A stretch of DNA of 64,000 bases from Mariniphaga sp041687255 (GTDB lineage: Bacteria > Bacteroidota > Bacteroidia > Bacteroidales > Prolixibacteraceae), in the NCBI GenBank assembly GCA_041687255.1, contig JAWLCL010000008.1, positions 1 to 64,000 on the forward strand. The letters are read 5' to 3'. Positions within the stretch are counted from its first letter, which is position 1. The number at the start of each line of letters is the position of its first letter. The notes beneath the pieces are model-generated. The model did no database searches. It was given only the letters and a program-made list of their open reading frames with translations, and was not told the origin of the DNA. Shown here one piece after another: positions 10,295 through 18,870 of this stretch. Made by a program: the position numbers and the translations under genes.

Positions 10295-10753
10295 ACAGGT
10301 TGTCATTGGTTAAAATGCACTTAAATATACATATTTCATGTAATACGCTATCTTCTCCATTAGGCAAAATGTTTTTGCTTCACCATCTTTTGATTTGTTG
10401 TGCAGAGCCTGATTCTCTGAAGGCTTTTACTGATAACACTGCTATATAACAAATTAACGGGAGGCATTGTCTGCGGCGTACATGAAGCATCAGATAATAT
10501 AATTTTTATCTCTGCCGCATATCTGCCCCGTAACGGAGCCGTCATTTCTATGGTTACCCAACTAAAATGGGACATAATGCTGGTATGAAAGGACGTGAAG
10601 TTCTTAACATCCGTATGACTTCTTTGAGACCCCTTAGTGCCTTTGTAACTTGGTGGCAAAAAAAGAAAAGCTACAAAGACATCAAGGTCAGGAAGATTCA
10701 CTATGTGACCTATTAATTTTGAGTGCCTGAATCTGATATTATCTACAATAAAT
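10295..10753. other. Gene-free spacer with interspersed low-value repeat text
   Basis: 459 bases without a credible gene. The stretch around 10640-10690 (TTAGTGCCTTTGTAACTTGG and following) resembles dispersed sequence seen again near 39600 and, more weakly, near 4911. A minus-strand reading frame of 113 codons (10360-10701) has no recognisable protein character. Confidence 0.5.
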
Positions 10754-11668
10754 TTAAAATTCCAATATCAAATCTTCCTGGTTGTCGTAACCATTAAGTA
10801 CTAATTTGTTGGTATAAATATCCATTACACCAAATGAAGATTCAGACATTGTTTCAACCATACCTTTTATTATCAGGTGGTGAAAATTCGCTGTTTTAGT
10901 GTATCCACCGGCATGATTATGCCCTGAAATCCATGCAACCACGCATTCATAATTATTGATGAGGGACAGAACTTTTTTACTGTTCTGCAATTGATGCACT
11001 TCGTCTGACAGTAAGGGATAATGACAAAAAAGGATAACTTTCTTTTTGTTTTGGTTCGCCTTTTTAAGATTCTTTTCCAACCATTTCAATTGCTTGTTGC
11101 CAATGCTGCCATTCCAGGCGTAAGAATCAGATTCATTCAAATCTACACATTTCCCCTTTCCTAACCGGTATTGTCTTATATCTTGTTTTGTTCCAAAGGT
11201 ACTAATGTCTGTACCATCTAAAACAATAAAAACAAAGTCATCAATTGAATAAGAGAAATATCCTCTGTCATTGTTCAGCCGGCCCCTTACTTTTTTCCTG
11301 AACTTTTCATCAACAGAAAAATCGTGGTTGCCAATAACATTATAAACCGGTTCATTCAACTTGTTCAGTATAGGCAAGATACTGTCAAAGCTTGAATAAT
11401 CATGGTCAATTAAATCACCCAGTTGGATTGTAAAAGAAAGTTCCTGATTATTTAATTCATCAACACATTCATTCAATTTACTTAATGAATTTCTGTAATA
11501 CCGGCTTCCGGATGTTTCTGCATCAGCATATTGAGGGTCGGCAATTATGCCGAATGAAAACAATTTTTCTCCATTAGGATGCAGTTGGTGGTCCGAACCT
11601 TGTGAGAAAGCATTTTGAAACAACAGACCTGCATAAAGTAAGGCAATTAAAAGTTTTACTGCTTTCAT
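10754..11668 (-). CDS. Secreted metallophosphoesterase, ADPRibase-Mn-like
   Basis: About 304 residues from the Met at 11668, which starts a clear signal peptide (MKAVKLLIALLYAGLLFQNAFS). An upstream Met at 11701 would add a non-hydrophobic tail. Motifs: FGIIADPQYAD, QLGDLIDHD, NVIGNHDFS, ILFCHYPLL and WISGHNHAGGY, the full calcineurin-like ligand set. The ADPQYAD start and the RYYRNSLSKL segment resemble the Mn-dependent ADP-ribose/CDP-alcohol diphosphatases. The export signal places it in the periplasm, so it may scavenge nucleotide-sugar or phosphodiester compounds; that role is inferred. It appears to be a single-gene unit. Confidence 0.82.
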   Translation of the reverse strand: MKAVKLLIALLYAGLLFQNAFSQGSDHQLHPNGEKLFSFGIIADPQYADAETSGSRYYRNSLSKLNECVDELNNQELSFTIQLGDLIDHDYSSFDSILPILNKLNEPVYNVIGNHDFSVDEKFRKKVRGRLNNDRGYFSYSIDDFVFIVLDGTDISTFGTKQDIRQYRLGKGKCVDLNESDSYAWNGSIGNKQLKWLEKNLKKANQNKKKVILFCHYPLLSDEVHQLQNSKKVLSLINNYECVVAWISGHNHAGGYTKTANFHHLIIKGMVETMSESSFGVMDIYTNKLVLNGYDNQEDLILEF

Positions 11669-12253
11669 ATTATTAAAATTGTTTGTTTTCAGCGGTATCA
11701 TATATATTTCGCATGAAAGTAATAATCATCAATAGATGGTTTGACTTATTACTCTTGCTCTGTTCATAACAATATATTAGAAGATGTAAATATCAATAAT
11801 TTATCTCAGTTTATTTTGTTTCCGGGAAATATTAAGGAAGGCAATACATTTGAAATCGGGAAGATCAGCCCTTTTTCATTTAACAGTCCTTTTTATTGCC
11901 GGGTAATAATAATTGATAAATAACAAAATAGAGATGATTCATTTAGCCCCTTTGGGGGGTGTGGGGGTCAGAAGGACTAATAAAAAGTGAAAAAGTGAAC
12001 AGTCCTTTTAATTGTAGTGGCAATATTGCAAAAGGAATAACTGTTTAAAATTCAAAGCTCAGAGTTCTGGATTTAAGGTTATTGGAAGTTTTATGGTGAA
12101 GTTTGAAAATTCAAAAGAGAGCAGAGGGTAAAGGGCATGAAACAGATAACCTTAATGTTTTAAGCCTTGCCTGAAACCTCCCGCTTTGGAGATATGCTTT
12201 TCAAGCCGTTCTTAGAGCAAAGTTAACGAAACGTTCTCAAAAAGAAATGAAGC
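11669..12253. repeat. Gene-free region carrying a copy of a dispersed two-block repeat
   Basis: Block 1 (11997-12030) begins GAACAGTCCTTTTAATTG and ends GGCAATATTGCA. Block 2 (12121-12162) begins GCAGAGGGTAAAGGGCATGA. Both blocks recur in the same order at 37349 and 37421-37462. Block 1 is also found inverted at 26513-26546, and a shorter form lies at 11882. The G-rich piece CCCCTTTGGGGGGTGTGGGGG lies near 11946. No protein is convincing here. Confidence 0.6.
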
Positions 12254-13768
12254 TTATAACTTTATTCTCACAGGCGGACTTAACCAGCTTTCCTTATTTA
12301 GCCGGTTGATTACCGAAACCCTTACCTCGTATTTTTCCCGTTTGTTATTTATGCGTTCAAATTTATAACTGGTTTCATCCTTCCCGGCAATAACATGAAT
12401 AGTTTCCGGATTTTCAGGATTCAATTGCTGACCACGTTTGTAAAGATAAATCACGAAAGCTCGTGGTTTTTCCAGTTCATTGTTAGAATCTTTTACCTTC
12501 CATTTTACTGTTCTTCCGCGTTTACTGATTTTAGCCACCGGTTGCGGGGCATGGTTTCCAAGCCATGGCATCTGTGGCACCAGTGCCGGATGCTTGTACA
12601 GGTCGTGCATCAAGCTGTCGCGAAAACCCTGCAGGTTACGGTTGAAATGTTTGCTGCTGTAAAAAGCTACTCCATCGATTCCGGGAGTTTTTCTTAACAG
12701 TTTTATCTGCCGCGGCAGCTCACCCGGATGTGTCCATTCTTTCACTGTTGATTGGGGATCGCTTTTGTAGAGGCCTAATCCTATATACATTCCCCTGTTA
12801 TAGGTGTGGTTTTGCCACCATAAGGCAAGGGTGTTAAAGTCGGCCAGCGGATGACCTATTTGCCAGTACAACTGAGGCAGGGTATAATCAATCCAGCCCT
12901 TCTCCTGCCATTTGATGATATTGGCATACAAATGGTCGTAATTGGTGGCTCCTGCCCGTGTATTTGAACCAAGTGGGTCATCAGCAATATTCCGCCATAC
13001 CCCAAACGGACTTATTCCAAATTTTACCCACGGCTTTACCGATTTAATGGTGTCGTTCAGCATCTTTATAATGATGTCCACATTTTCACGACGCCAGTCG
13101 GCCTTGTTTTCAGGGAAAAAACCCCTGTTATGCCATGCAAATGAAGCAGTATCCGGAAAATCTTCTGCCAGGGGATAAGGATAAAAATAATCGTCGAAAT
13201 GGATGGCATCCACATCGTAACGGGATACGATGTCTTTCACTACCAGGGCCACGAATTCCCTTGCCTGAGGCAGCCCCGGATCAAAATAGAGGCTGTTGCC
13301 ATATTTAACAATCCATTCGGGATGGCGAAAGGCAATGTGATCAGCAGCCAAAGGCTGGCTATGGTTCAGCGCCACCCGGAAGGGATTTAGCCAGGCATGA
13401 AGTTCCATGCCTCTTTTATGGCATTCCTCTGTCCAGAACTGCAGCGGGTCGTAATAAGGCTCAGGCGCTTTACCCGGAACTCCCGTAAGATACCTTGACC
13501 ATGATTCCAGTGCTGAAGGGTAAAGAGCATCGGCAGCCGGCCTTACCTGCAGGATAACTGCATTCATGCCCAGGTCGCGGTGCATGTCCAAAATGCGGAT
13601 TGCCTCCTGCTGTTGCTGCTCTGAGGAAAGTCCCGGCTTTGAAGGCCAGTCGATATTGGCTACTGTTGCCACCCATACCGCACGAAATTCAAATTTGGGC
13701 GGGTGAGTCTGCGAATAAGACGGTTTTGCCAATAAGAAGATTAGAAGCAGAAACAGTAGTTTTTTCAT
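12254..13768 (-). CDS. Secreted glycosyl hydrolase-like 10 (GHL10/DUF187, YngK family)
   Basis: A protein of 504 residues with a signal peptide (MKKLLFLLLIFLLAKPSYS). Residues about 25-350 form the DUF187 TIM barrel: EFRAVWVATVANIDWPS, MNAVILQVRPAADALYPS, GMELHAWLNPFRV, DAIHFDDYFYPYP and KFGISPFGVWRN. The C-terminal 90 residues look like a beta-sandwich (RTVKWKVKDSNNELEKPRAFVIY). GHL10 proteins are predicted polysaccharide hydrolases, with cell-wall glycans often proposed. It is immediately upstream, on the opposite strand, of the kinase/murQ pair, which would fit a cell-wall theme but proves nothing. A good -7/-33 promoter lies at 13794-13822. Confidence 0.88.
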   Translation of the reverse strand: MKKLLFLLLIFLLAKPSYSQTHPPKFEFRAVWVATVANIDWPSKPGLSSEQQQQEAIRILDMHRDLGMNAVILQVRPAADALYPSALESWSRYLTGVPGKAPEPYYDPLQFWTEECHKRGMELHAWLNPFRVALNHSQPLAADHIAFRHPEWIVKYGNSLYFDPGLPQAREFVALVVKDIVSRYDVDAIHFDDYFYPYPLAEDFPDTASFAWHNRGFFPENKADWRRENVDIIIKMLNDTIKSVKPWVKFGISPFGVWRNIADDPLGSNTRAGATNYDHLYANIIKWQEKGWIDYTLPQLYWQIGHPLADFNTLALWWQNHTYNRGMYIGLGLYKSDPQSTVKEWTHPGELPRQIKLLRKTPGIDGVAFYSSKHFNRNLQGFRDSLMHDLYKHPALVPQMPWLGNHAPQPVAKISKRGRTVKWKVKDSNNELEKPRAFVIYLYKRGQQLNPENPETIHVIAGKDETSYKFERINNKREKYEVRVSVINRLNKESWLSPPVRIKL

Positions 13769-13793
13769 CTTCGGGTTTATTTTTTTCAGTCAA

Positions 13794-13822
13794 CAAATAT
13801 ATTTAAAATTGCTGCAATCAAA
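13794..13822 (-). promoter_or_regulatory. Bacteroidota-type promoter for the GHL10 gene
   Basis: On the minus strand TTTG (13819-13822) and TATATTTG (13794-13801) are separated by 17 bases, close to the TTTG/TAnnTTTG consensus. The element ends 25 bases before the start codon. The rest of 13769-14069 holds no gene. Confidence 0.6.
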
Positions 13823-14069
13823 AGCCGGGCAAATCAATTATCGAAAAACGGAAATCCTTAAGTGTGCTGAATGTTCTGACACGTTTTAAATTAAACATTT
13901 GCATATTCAATGCATACAGACTTATTTTTTTACATTTGAACAAAATTACAGCATAAGGAACTTTAGCTTCATGAAATCCACATGTTTTACAAACACATAC
14001 CCAAATGAACAAAATCCATTAAAACATGTGGATTCCATCCGTTCCTTTTAAAATTTAAATTTTGTACGG

Positions 14070-14924
14070 ATGAAATCGAAATTCAACATACTGGTTGCTG
14101 ACAGTGGTTCTACCAAAACAGCCTGGTTGTACAGCGGCAATACTGCACATGAGCAGTTTACCACCGGAGGGGCAAATCCTTTTTTCCGGAGTACGGCCGA
14201 TATGGTGAAAGAGTGGAAGGAGAGTCCGGTAGAAAAGTTACGCGGCAGGGTATCGCATGTTTTCTTTTATGCTGCCGGTGTGGTGAATGATGAAAAGGCT
14301 GCAGTGATTAAAATTGCGCTGCAGGATTTTTTCCCCGAAGCAGAAATCAGTGTTGAGAGTGATCTTTTGGCTGCAGCACATGCAACACTGGGTAACAACA
14401 GCGGCATCGCCTGCATTTTAGGTACGGGATCAAATTCATGCCTGTACAATGGGAAGTCAATTATCGCCCATGTCCCGCCGCTGGGCTATATTCTTGGTGA
14501 TGAAGGCAGCGGCGCTGTTTTAGGACGGCAGCTCCTGGGCGATTATCTGAAAGGGACAATGCCGGAAGAACTTATATACGAGTTTAAACAAAAATATCCT
14601 GTTGAATATACCGAAATTCTGAACCGTGTTTACCGTCAGGAGAAACCAAACATGTTTCTTGCCGGTTTTGTGCCGTTTCTGAAAGAACACATCCGGAATG
14701 CATATTGCACCCAGCTGGTGGAAAATGCCTTCGATTTGTTTGTTTCCCGAAATGTGGCGCAATATGCCGGTTATCGCACCCAACCAATTGCATTTGCAGG
14801 TTCTGTGGCATTTCATTTTCAGGAACAACTAAAAGCTGTATTTTTGAAGAAAAATCTCACACTTGGTGAAATTGTGAAAGAACCGTTAGTGAACTTATTG
14901 AACCATCATTTGCAATATAATTAA
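14070..14924 (+). CDS. BadF/BadG-family sugar kinase, probable GlcNAc/MurNAc kinase
   Basis: ASKHA-fold kinase of 284 residues. Phosphate-binding motifs: D11-SGSTKT17 at the N terminus, CILGTGSNSCLYNG in the middle and GYILGDEGSGAVLG. These match eukaryotic-type N-acetylglucosamine kinase and clostridial MurK. It ends one base before the murQ ATG, so the two are certainly co-transcribed. The pairing suggests it phosphorylates MurNAc and/or GlcNAc recovered from peptidoglycan, giving MurNAc-6-phosphate for MurQ. The kinase family is certain; the exact sugar is inferred from the neighbour. Confidence 0.88.
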   Translation: MKSKFNILVADSGSTKTAWLYSGNTAHEQFTTGGANPFFRSTADMVKEWKESPVEKLRGRVSHVFFYAAGVVNDEKAAVIKIALQDFFPEAEISVESDLLAAAHATLGNNSGIACILGTGSNSCLYNGKSIIAHVPPLGYILGDEGSGAVLGRQLLGDYLKGTMPEELIYEFKQKYPVEYTEILNRVYRQEKPNMFLAGFVPFLKEHIRNAYCTQLVENAFDLFVSRNVAQYAGYRTQPIAFAGSVAFHFQEQLKAVFLKKNLTLGEIVKEPLVNLLNHHLQYN

Positions 14925-14925
14925 C

Positions 14926-15744
14926 ATGAGCAGCATAACCGAATCGAGTTCATCGTATGATAACCTCGAGAAAATGAGCATCCGGGAGTTACTGGAAGGC
15001 ATACATAACGAAGATAAAAAAGTGTTGCCGGCGGTAGGAAAAACAATCCCACAAATTGAAAAGCTGGTAACTGAAGTCGTACCTCGGGTCAGGAAAGGAG
15101 GCCGCCTTTTTTATGTGGGTGCAGGTACCAGCGGGAGGCTTGGAATACTCGATGCTTCTGAAATCCCTCCTACATACGGTGTGGGTTACGACCTTGTTAT
15201 CGGCATCATAGCGGGTGGCGATAAGGCTATACGTAAGGCGGTGGAATCGGCTGAAGACGATGAAAACCTTTCATGGCACGATTTGCAAAAATTTAATATC
15301 AATTCCCTTGATACCGTTGTGGGTATTGCTGCTTCAGGCCGCACCCCTTTCGTTATTGGGGCTGTGAAAAATGCACGGGCCAATGGCATCCTTACTGCCT
15401 GCATTACAGCTAACCCCGGTTCTGAGCTGGCACAAAACGTGGATATTCCAGTTGAAGCTGTGGTCGGACCGGAATTCGTTACCGGAAGCACCCGCATGAA
15501 ATCGGGCACAGCACAGAAACTTATCCTGAACATGATTACAACCACCCTGATGATTCAGCTGGGAAGGGTCAGAGGCAACAAAATGATAAATATGCAGCTG
15601 ACCAATAAAAAGTTGGTAGAACGTGGTACACGTATGATTATGGAGGAATTGGGATATCCTGAAACAAAAGCTCACCGTCTTTTGTTGCTGCATGGTTCTG
15701 TCCAAAAAGTTCTGGAAGAAGCGGGAGAAAAAAATAAGGAATAG
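14926..15744 (+). CDS. murQ: MurQ, N-acetylmuramic acid 6-phosphate etherase
   Basis: A SIS-domain lyase of 272 residues that removes the D-lactyl ether from MurNAc-6-phosphate to give GlcNAc-6-phosphate, a cytoplasmic step of peptidoglycan recycling. Diagnostic text: GAGTSGRLGILDASEIPPTYG (with E79), the KAVESAEDDENL stretch that contains the second catalytic acid, GIAASGRTPFVIGA and TGSTRMKSGTAQKL. Its length is slightly below the usual 300 but all motifs are present. It follows the kinase by one base and is followed by a strong separate promoter at 15767. Confidence 0.95.
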   Translation: MSSITESSSSYDNLEKMSIRELLEGIHNEDKKVLPAVGKTIPQIEKLVTEVVPRVRKGGRLFYVGAGTSGRLGILDASEIPPTYGVGYDLVIGIIAGGDKAIRKAVESAEDDENLSWHDLQKFNINSLDTVVGIAASGRTPFVIGAVKNARANGILTACITANPGSELAQNVDIPVEAVVGPEFVTGSTRMKSGTAQKLILNMITTTLMIQLGRVRGNKMINMQLTNKKLVERGTRMIMEELGYPETKAHRLLLLHGSVQKVLEEAGEKNKE

Positions 15745-15766
15745 TAAAAAAGGGGAAAAAAATTAA

Positions 15767-15774
15767 TATCTTTG
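15767..15774 (+). promoter_or_regulatory. Perfect -7 element (TATCTTTG) downstream of murQ
   Basis: TATCTTTG matches TAnnTTTG exactly and lies 22 bases after the murQ stop, with no reading frame behind it. It would start transcription at about 15780, directly into the structured region that ends in a terminator at 15934. Confidence 0.55.
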
Positions 15775-15779
15775 CTCAC

Positions 15780-15940
15780 AGTTTTTGAATTAAAACTCTG
15801 ACGTATTGTAAAACAAGATATTGAAGACAATCATCAGACCTGCAATTCCTGCAGGTTTATGGTTTATTAGGTTTAGTTGGTTTAGGTTTTCCCGGGAAAC
15901 CGGGAGTAAAAAGGCTGTCATTGGGCAGCCTTTTCTTTTT
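15780..15940 (+). ncRNA. Candidate structured small RNA of about 155 nt
   Basis: The region has its own promoter and an intrinsic terminator, and three hairpins in series: ACCTGCA-attcc-TGCAGGT (15838-15856), TCCCGG-GAAA-CCGGGA with a GNRA tetraloop (15890-15905), and AAAAGGCTG-tcattggg-CAGCCTTTT (15909-15934) followed by TTTTT. The linker between the first two is U/G-rich with no C (TTTATGGTTTATTAGG). No start codon gives a meaningful peptide. It could be a trans-acting sRNA, a lineage-specific 6S-type RNA or a long murQ 3' leader. Class not recognised. Confidence 0.5.
15909..15934 (+). terminator. Intrinsic terminator of the candidate RNA
   Basis: Nine-base-pair stem AAAAGGCTG/CAGCCTTTT with an eight-base loop and a following CTTTTT tract. 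The next 240 bases up to 16178 contain nothing recognisable. Confidence 0.75.
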
Positions 15941-16178
15941 GCTGCAACCCGCGTTCAAAATTAGTTTCAGGAAACACCGGGGGCAGCATGATTAACACCG
16001 GTTAAATCATCTTATTGATTTCTTGATGTAATAAAAAAGGGTTTAGAAAAATTTGTGCGAAAAACTTGTTTGATAGGGCCATACCCGATTGCCGTCAGAC
16101 TTGCACACCGAACAGCTGTTGACCAGGCAATATTCACCAAACGGTCCTGTATAATTTGCAGAAACAATTCTCCGGCAG

Positions 16179-16679
16179 CTATAGGGCAACTACGATTACA
16201 ATCAACAGGATAAGAAGCATAACCAGCACAAACTGGTTTCTTACAAACAGGCCCAGAAGCAAAAGAATTTCCACCTCCTCATTGAAGGTAGTATACAATT
16301 CAATTTCACCCCTGTCTTTGGAAAGAAATTCGTTGGATGTGTATGTTATAATTTCGGAACCGTTAAATTTCCACGACCAGCGCGACTGCCAGAAGTTTTG
16401 TATCTCCAGTTCAAAGCGTTTGCCGTTTATCACCACATCACTTCGTGGATTAAAAAGGTTAATCATTACCATACCCAGCAGCGACTGGTCATTGGCATCG
16501 TATATCTCCAGTTTCGACAGGAAAAAATCGCGGTTCAGTGTAAATAACCGTCCGGCTATCATTGCCTGCGCTTTTGAACTTACCATAGTTTCCCACCGGA
16601 TACTGCCAATAAGCTCTTGCCCGCGCCTGATTTCAAGCTTCGGCCCAAAAATATCTTTTGACCACTGCAGTTTTTCCAT
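16179..16679 (-). CDS. Hypothetical protein, tubby/LURP-like domain with C-terminal membrane segment
   Basis: 166 residues, function unknown. The first 125 residues alternate in a beta-rich manner (GSIRWETMVSSKAQAMIAGR, FTLNRDFFLSKLEIYD, EIQNFWQSRWSWKFNG) that resembles tubby C-terminal-like (LOR/scramblase) folds, which bind lipids. The last 30 residues, after EEVEI, are almost entirely L, I and V and should insert in the membrane, interrupted by RNQ. It is a single gene between a non-coding region and the fasciclin genes. The tubby comparison is pattern recognition only. Confidence 0.6.
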   Translation of the reverse strand: MEKLQWSKDIFGPKLEIRRGQELIGSIRWETMVSSKAQAMIAGRLFTLNRDFFLSKLEIYDANDQSLLGMVMINLFNPRSDVVINGKRFELEIQNFWQSRWSWKFNGSEIITYTSNEFLSKDRGEIELYTTFNEEVEILLLLGLFVRNQFVLVMLLILLIVIVVAL

Positions 16680-16802
16680 CCTAGCCTTTTGAGTAATAAA
16701 GACGCAATTTAGAAAAATCTATTGAATTGCGAAGGTGAAAAAAAGTTAACCCTGATTCTGGTCAACTTAAACCGTCAGACGGGCAGTAACTATTCAGGTA
16801 AA

Positions 16803-16834
16803 AAAAAGCCGGTTTCGAAGGAAACCGGCTTTTT
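16803..16834 (-). terminator. Strong intrinsic terminator of the fasciclin gene
   Basis: AAAAAGCCGGTTTC-gaag-GAAACCGGCTTTTT: a perfect 14 bp stem that reads with a T-tract on either strand. It lies about 45 bases past the stop of the minus-strand fasciclin gene and would also insulate the gene at 16179-16679 from it. Confidence 0.85.
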
Positions 16835-16878
16835 AAAATTGTTCTTTCGCAACTGTAAATTGCTCCGACTTTATTTTG

Positions 16879-17466
16879 CTATTCAGGTAAAAGCACTGCG
16901 TCGATCACATGAATCACTCCATTACTGCCTTCAATGTCAGCGGCAACCACATTGCTGTCGTTAATTTTTACGCCGTCCGACAAGTCAACTTTGATGCTGT
17001 TGCCTTCATTCAGAGTTCCTACCGTGGTGTTCGACAAATCGGTCGACATTACTTTACCGGAAACCACATGGTACGTAAGTATGGGTGTTAACTGTTCCGC
17101 TGTCAGATCTTTAATTCCTGAAACTCCAAGTTTGGAGAACAGACTTTCGAATGCTGCATTTGTTGGTGCAAACACTGTAAAAGGTCCTTCAGCGCTTAAA
17201 GCTTCTGCCAGCCCTGCTTTTGTTACCGCTTCCACCAGGATGGAAAAATCAGGGTTGCCTGCCGCAATTGCTACAACCGATTCACCCGGGGCTTTCATTT
17301 CATAAGCACTGAAATGCTCTGTATCCAGCATCCAATTCTCCAATGCCATCACTGTGTAATTTAATTCTGATGTCAGACCTGCATTTGCCGATTCAGAAGC
17401 TGAAACTGATGCTACTCCTGCTGTTACCATTAATGCTGCTGCAATTTTTCTAATTTTTGTTTTCAT
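16879..17466 (-). CDS. Secreted single fasciclin (FAS1) domain protein
   Basis: A protein of 195 residues with a signal peptide (MKTKIRKIAAALMVTAGVASVSA). One FAS1 domain covers residues about 62-195, with the conserved EGPFTVFAPTNAAFESL and TYHVVSGKVM (H2) motifs and ending NGVIHVIDAVLLPE. FAS1 proteins act in surface adhesion. The 17559-18479 gene upstream on the same strand encodes a paralogue; the C-terminal domains of both are nearly alike, pointing to a recent duplication. The 92 bp gap suggests co-transcription. Confidence 0.92.
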   Translation of the reverse strand: MKTKIRKIAAALMVTAGVASVSASESANAGLTSELNYTVMALENWMLDTEHFSAYEMKAPGESVVAIAAGNPDFSILVEAVTKAGLAEALSAEGPFTVFAPTNAAFESLFSKLGVSGIKDLTAEQLTPILTYHVVSGKVMSTDLSNTTVGTLNEGNSIKVDLSDGVKINDSNVVAADIEGSNGVIHVIDAVLLPE

Positions 17467-17558
17467 GACTTGTAATTTTAAAATTTAAAATAATTATTTT
17501 CTGTTCTTTTATGATTGTTTCAGCGGCAATCTGCCACTGAATGTTGTTTTTATATTTG

Positions 17559-18479
17559 TTATTCAGGTATCAGCACCTGATCGATAACGTGAACCACCCC
17601 GTTTGCTCCTTGTATGTCGGCAGCTACAACCGAACTTTCGTTAATTTTTACACCTGAGCTTAAATCAACGGTGAGATTATTTTCCTGGTTTAATGTTCCC
17701 ACTTCACCAGAGGTCAGTTCCGTTGACAGAACATTACCCGGGACCACGTGATACATCAATATTGGCGTCAACTGTTCTGCCGTAAGGTCGTCAATTCCGG
17801 AAATGTCCAGTTGCGAAAACAGTGCCTCAAAAGCAGCATTTGTAGGAGCAAATACTGTAAAGGGCCCTTCACTGCTTAGAGCATCAACCAACCCGGCTTT
17901 TACTACAGCCTGCACGAGTGTGGTAAAATTATCATTCGCAAGTGCAATGTTTACAACCGTTGGCGGAAGTATCACTTTATCAACAACGTGAATCACTCCG
18001 TTGCCAGCCTCAACATCGGCTGTGGTTACCGTAACGGAATTATTTATTGTCACTTCTGAACCCGTTTCAATGTACATGGAAATACTGTTGCCTTCATATT
18101 CCGACAAAGTGGATACATATCCTGTGCTCAGGCCGGAAGACATAACTTTTGCCCCGATAACATGATAGGTAAGGATACTGGTCAGAGTAGCTGCCGGAAT
18201 ATCATCAAGTGACGCTAATCCAAGATCCCCCAACAGAGCTTCGAAAGCATCATCTGTGGGTGCAAAGACAGTAAGATTATTTTCGGTACTTAAAAAGTTG
18301 GCGAGTCCTGCCCTTTGAGCTGCCTCAAGTAAAATATTAAAATTACCTGCTTCGGATGCTACTTCGACAATGCTTTTTTCATCCATCTGAACGGTATCCT
18401 CATCATCGTTGCAGGCAGTAAAAAATACAACGGAAAAAAGTAGCAGTATGCCCGGTAAAAAATTAATTTTTGTTTTCAT
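17559..18479 (-). CDS. Fasciclin lipoprotein with two FAS1 domains
   Basis: 306 residues. The N-terminal lipobox ends FFTAC23 and is followed by acidic residues, so it is a surface or periplasmic lipoprotein. FAS1 domain 1 (about 38-172) has NLTVFAPTDDAFEALL and LTYHVIGAKVM; domain 2 (about 175-306) has GPFTVFAPTNAAFEALF and LMYHVVPGNVL. Domain 2 is closer to the single domain of the downstream gene than to domain 1. Probable role in cell adhesion or matrix association; the ligand is unknown. Confidence 0.92.
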   Translation of the reverse strand: MKTKINFLPGILLLFSVVFFTACNDDEDTVQMDEKSIVEVASEAGNFNILLEAAQRAGLANFLSTENNLTVFAPTDDAFEALLGDLGLASLDDIPAATLTSILTYHVIGAKVMSSGLSTGYVSTLSEYEGNSISMYIETGSEVTINNSVTVTTADVEAGNGVIHVVDKVILPPTVVNIALANDNFTTLVQAVVKAGLVDALSSEGPFTVFAPTNAAFEALFSQLDISGIDDLTAEQLTPILMYHVVPGNVLSTELTSGEVGTLNQENNLTVDLSSGVKINESSVVAADIQGANGVVHVIDQVLIPE

Positions 18480-18870
18480 GATTTCGTGTTTTAAAATTGT
18501 AATGCTGTTTTCTAATTAATTTATAAATTCTCATTTTGTGTAACTTAACGATAGAAAGGATTAAACAACTAAATTGTTTAAGTAATAACTTAAAAAATTA
18601 TACAATAATATTATAAGTATTAGTTATATATTTAATTAATAGTATATTAACGTAAAAGTTAAAAATTGTCAAATGAATTATTTAGACAGATTTGCCTGAT
18701 GGAGATCAATATCAAAGGTTAATGGAAAGGTCCAATTCAGGTAATATAAAATTTACATATCGCTTCAAAAACATGATTTTTCTTTGGTTTTTTCAAAATC
18801 AATCAGGATTCTAAGGTTCAATATTTTAAAACGGCTAATTTTGCAGTCCGATTTAAAAAAAGTTATTAAC
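18480..18870. other. AT-rich divergent promoter region
   Basis: 391 bases between the divergent fasciclin and methylmalonyl-CoA mutase genes. The middle part (about 18560-18680) is very AT-rich. A leftward reading shows no clear -7 box; the rightward promoter is given separately. No gene is seen. Confidence 0.5.
18836..18843 (+). promoter_or_regulatory. -7 promoter element of the methylmalonyl-CoA mutase operon
   Basis: TAATTTTG fits TAnnTTTG exactly and ends 27 bases before the mutA ATG. A matching -33 TTG is not evident. Confidence 0.5.

Noticed and set aside
11741..11923. Plus-strand frame of 60 codons
   Set aside because: It includes the short block-1 repeat copy and has no family resemblance; probably chance.
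6334..13768. Polysaccharide utilisation locus (PUL)
   Set aside because: Several glycosidases are present but no SusC/SusD-like pair or hybrid two-component system is in the window.
15780..15940. Naming the RNA after murQ as 6S or tmRNA
   Set aside because: No long rod-like helix or tag-peptide frame can be seen. The hairpins are real but the class is not.
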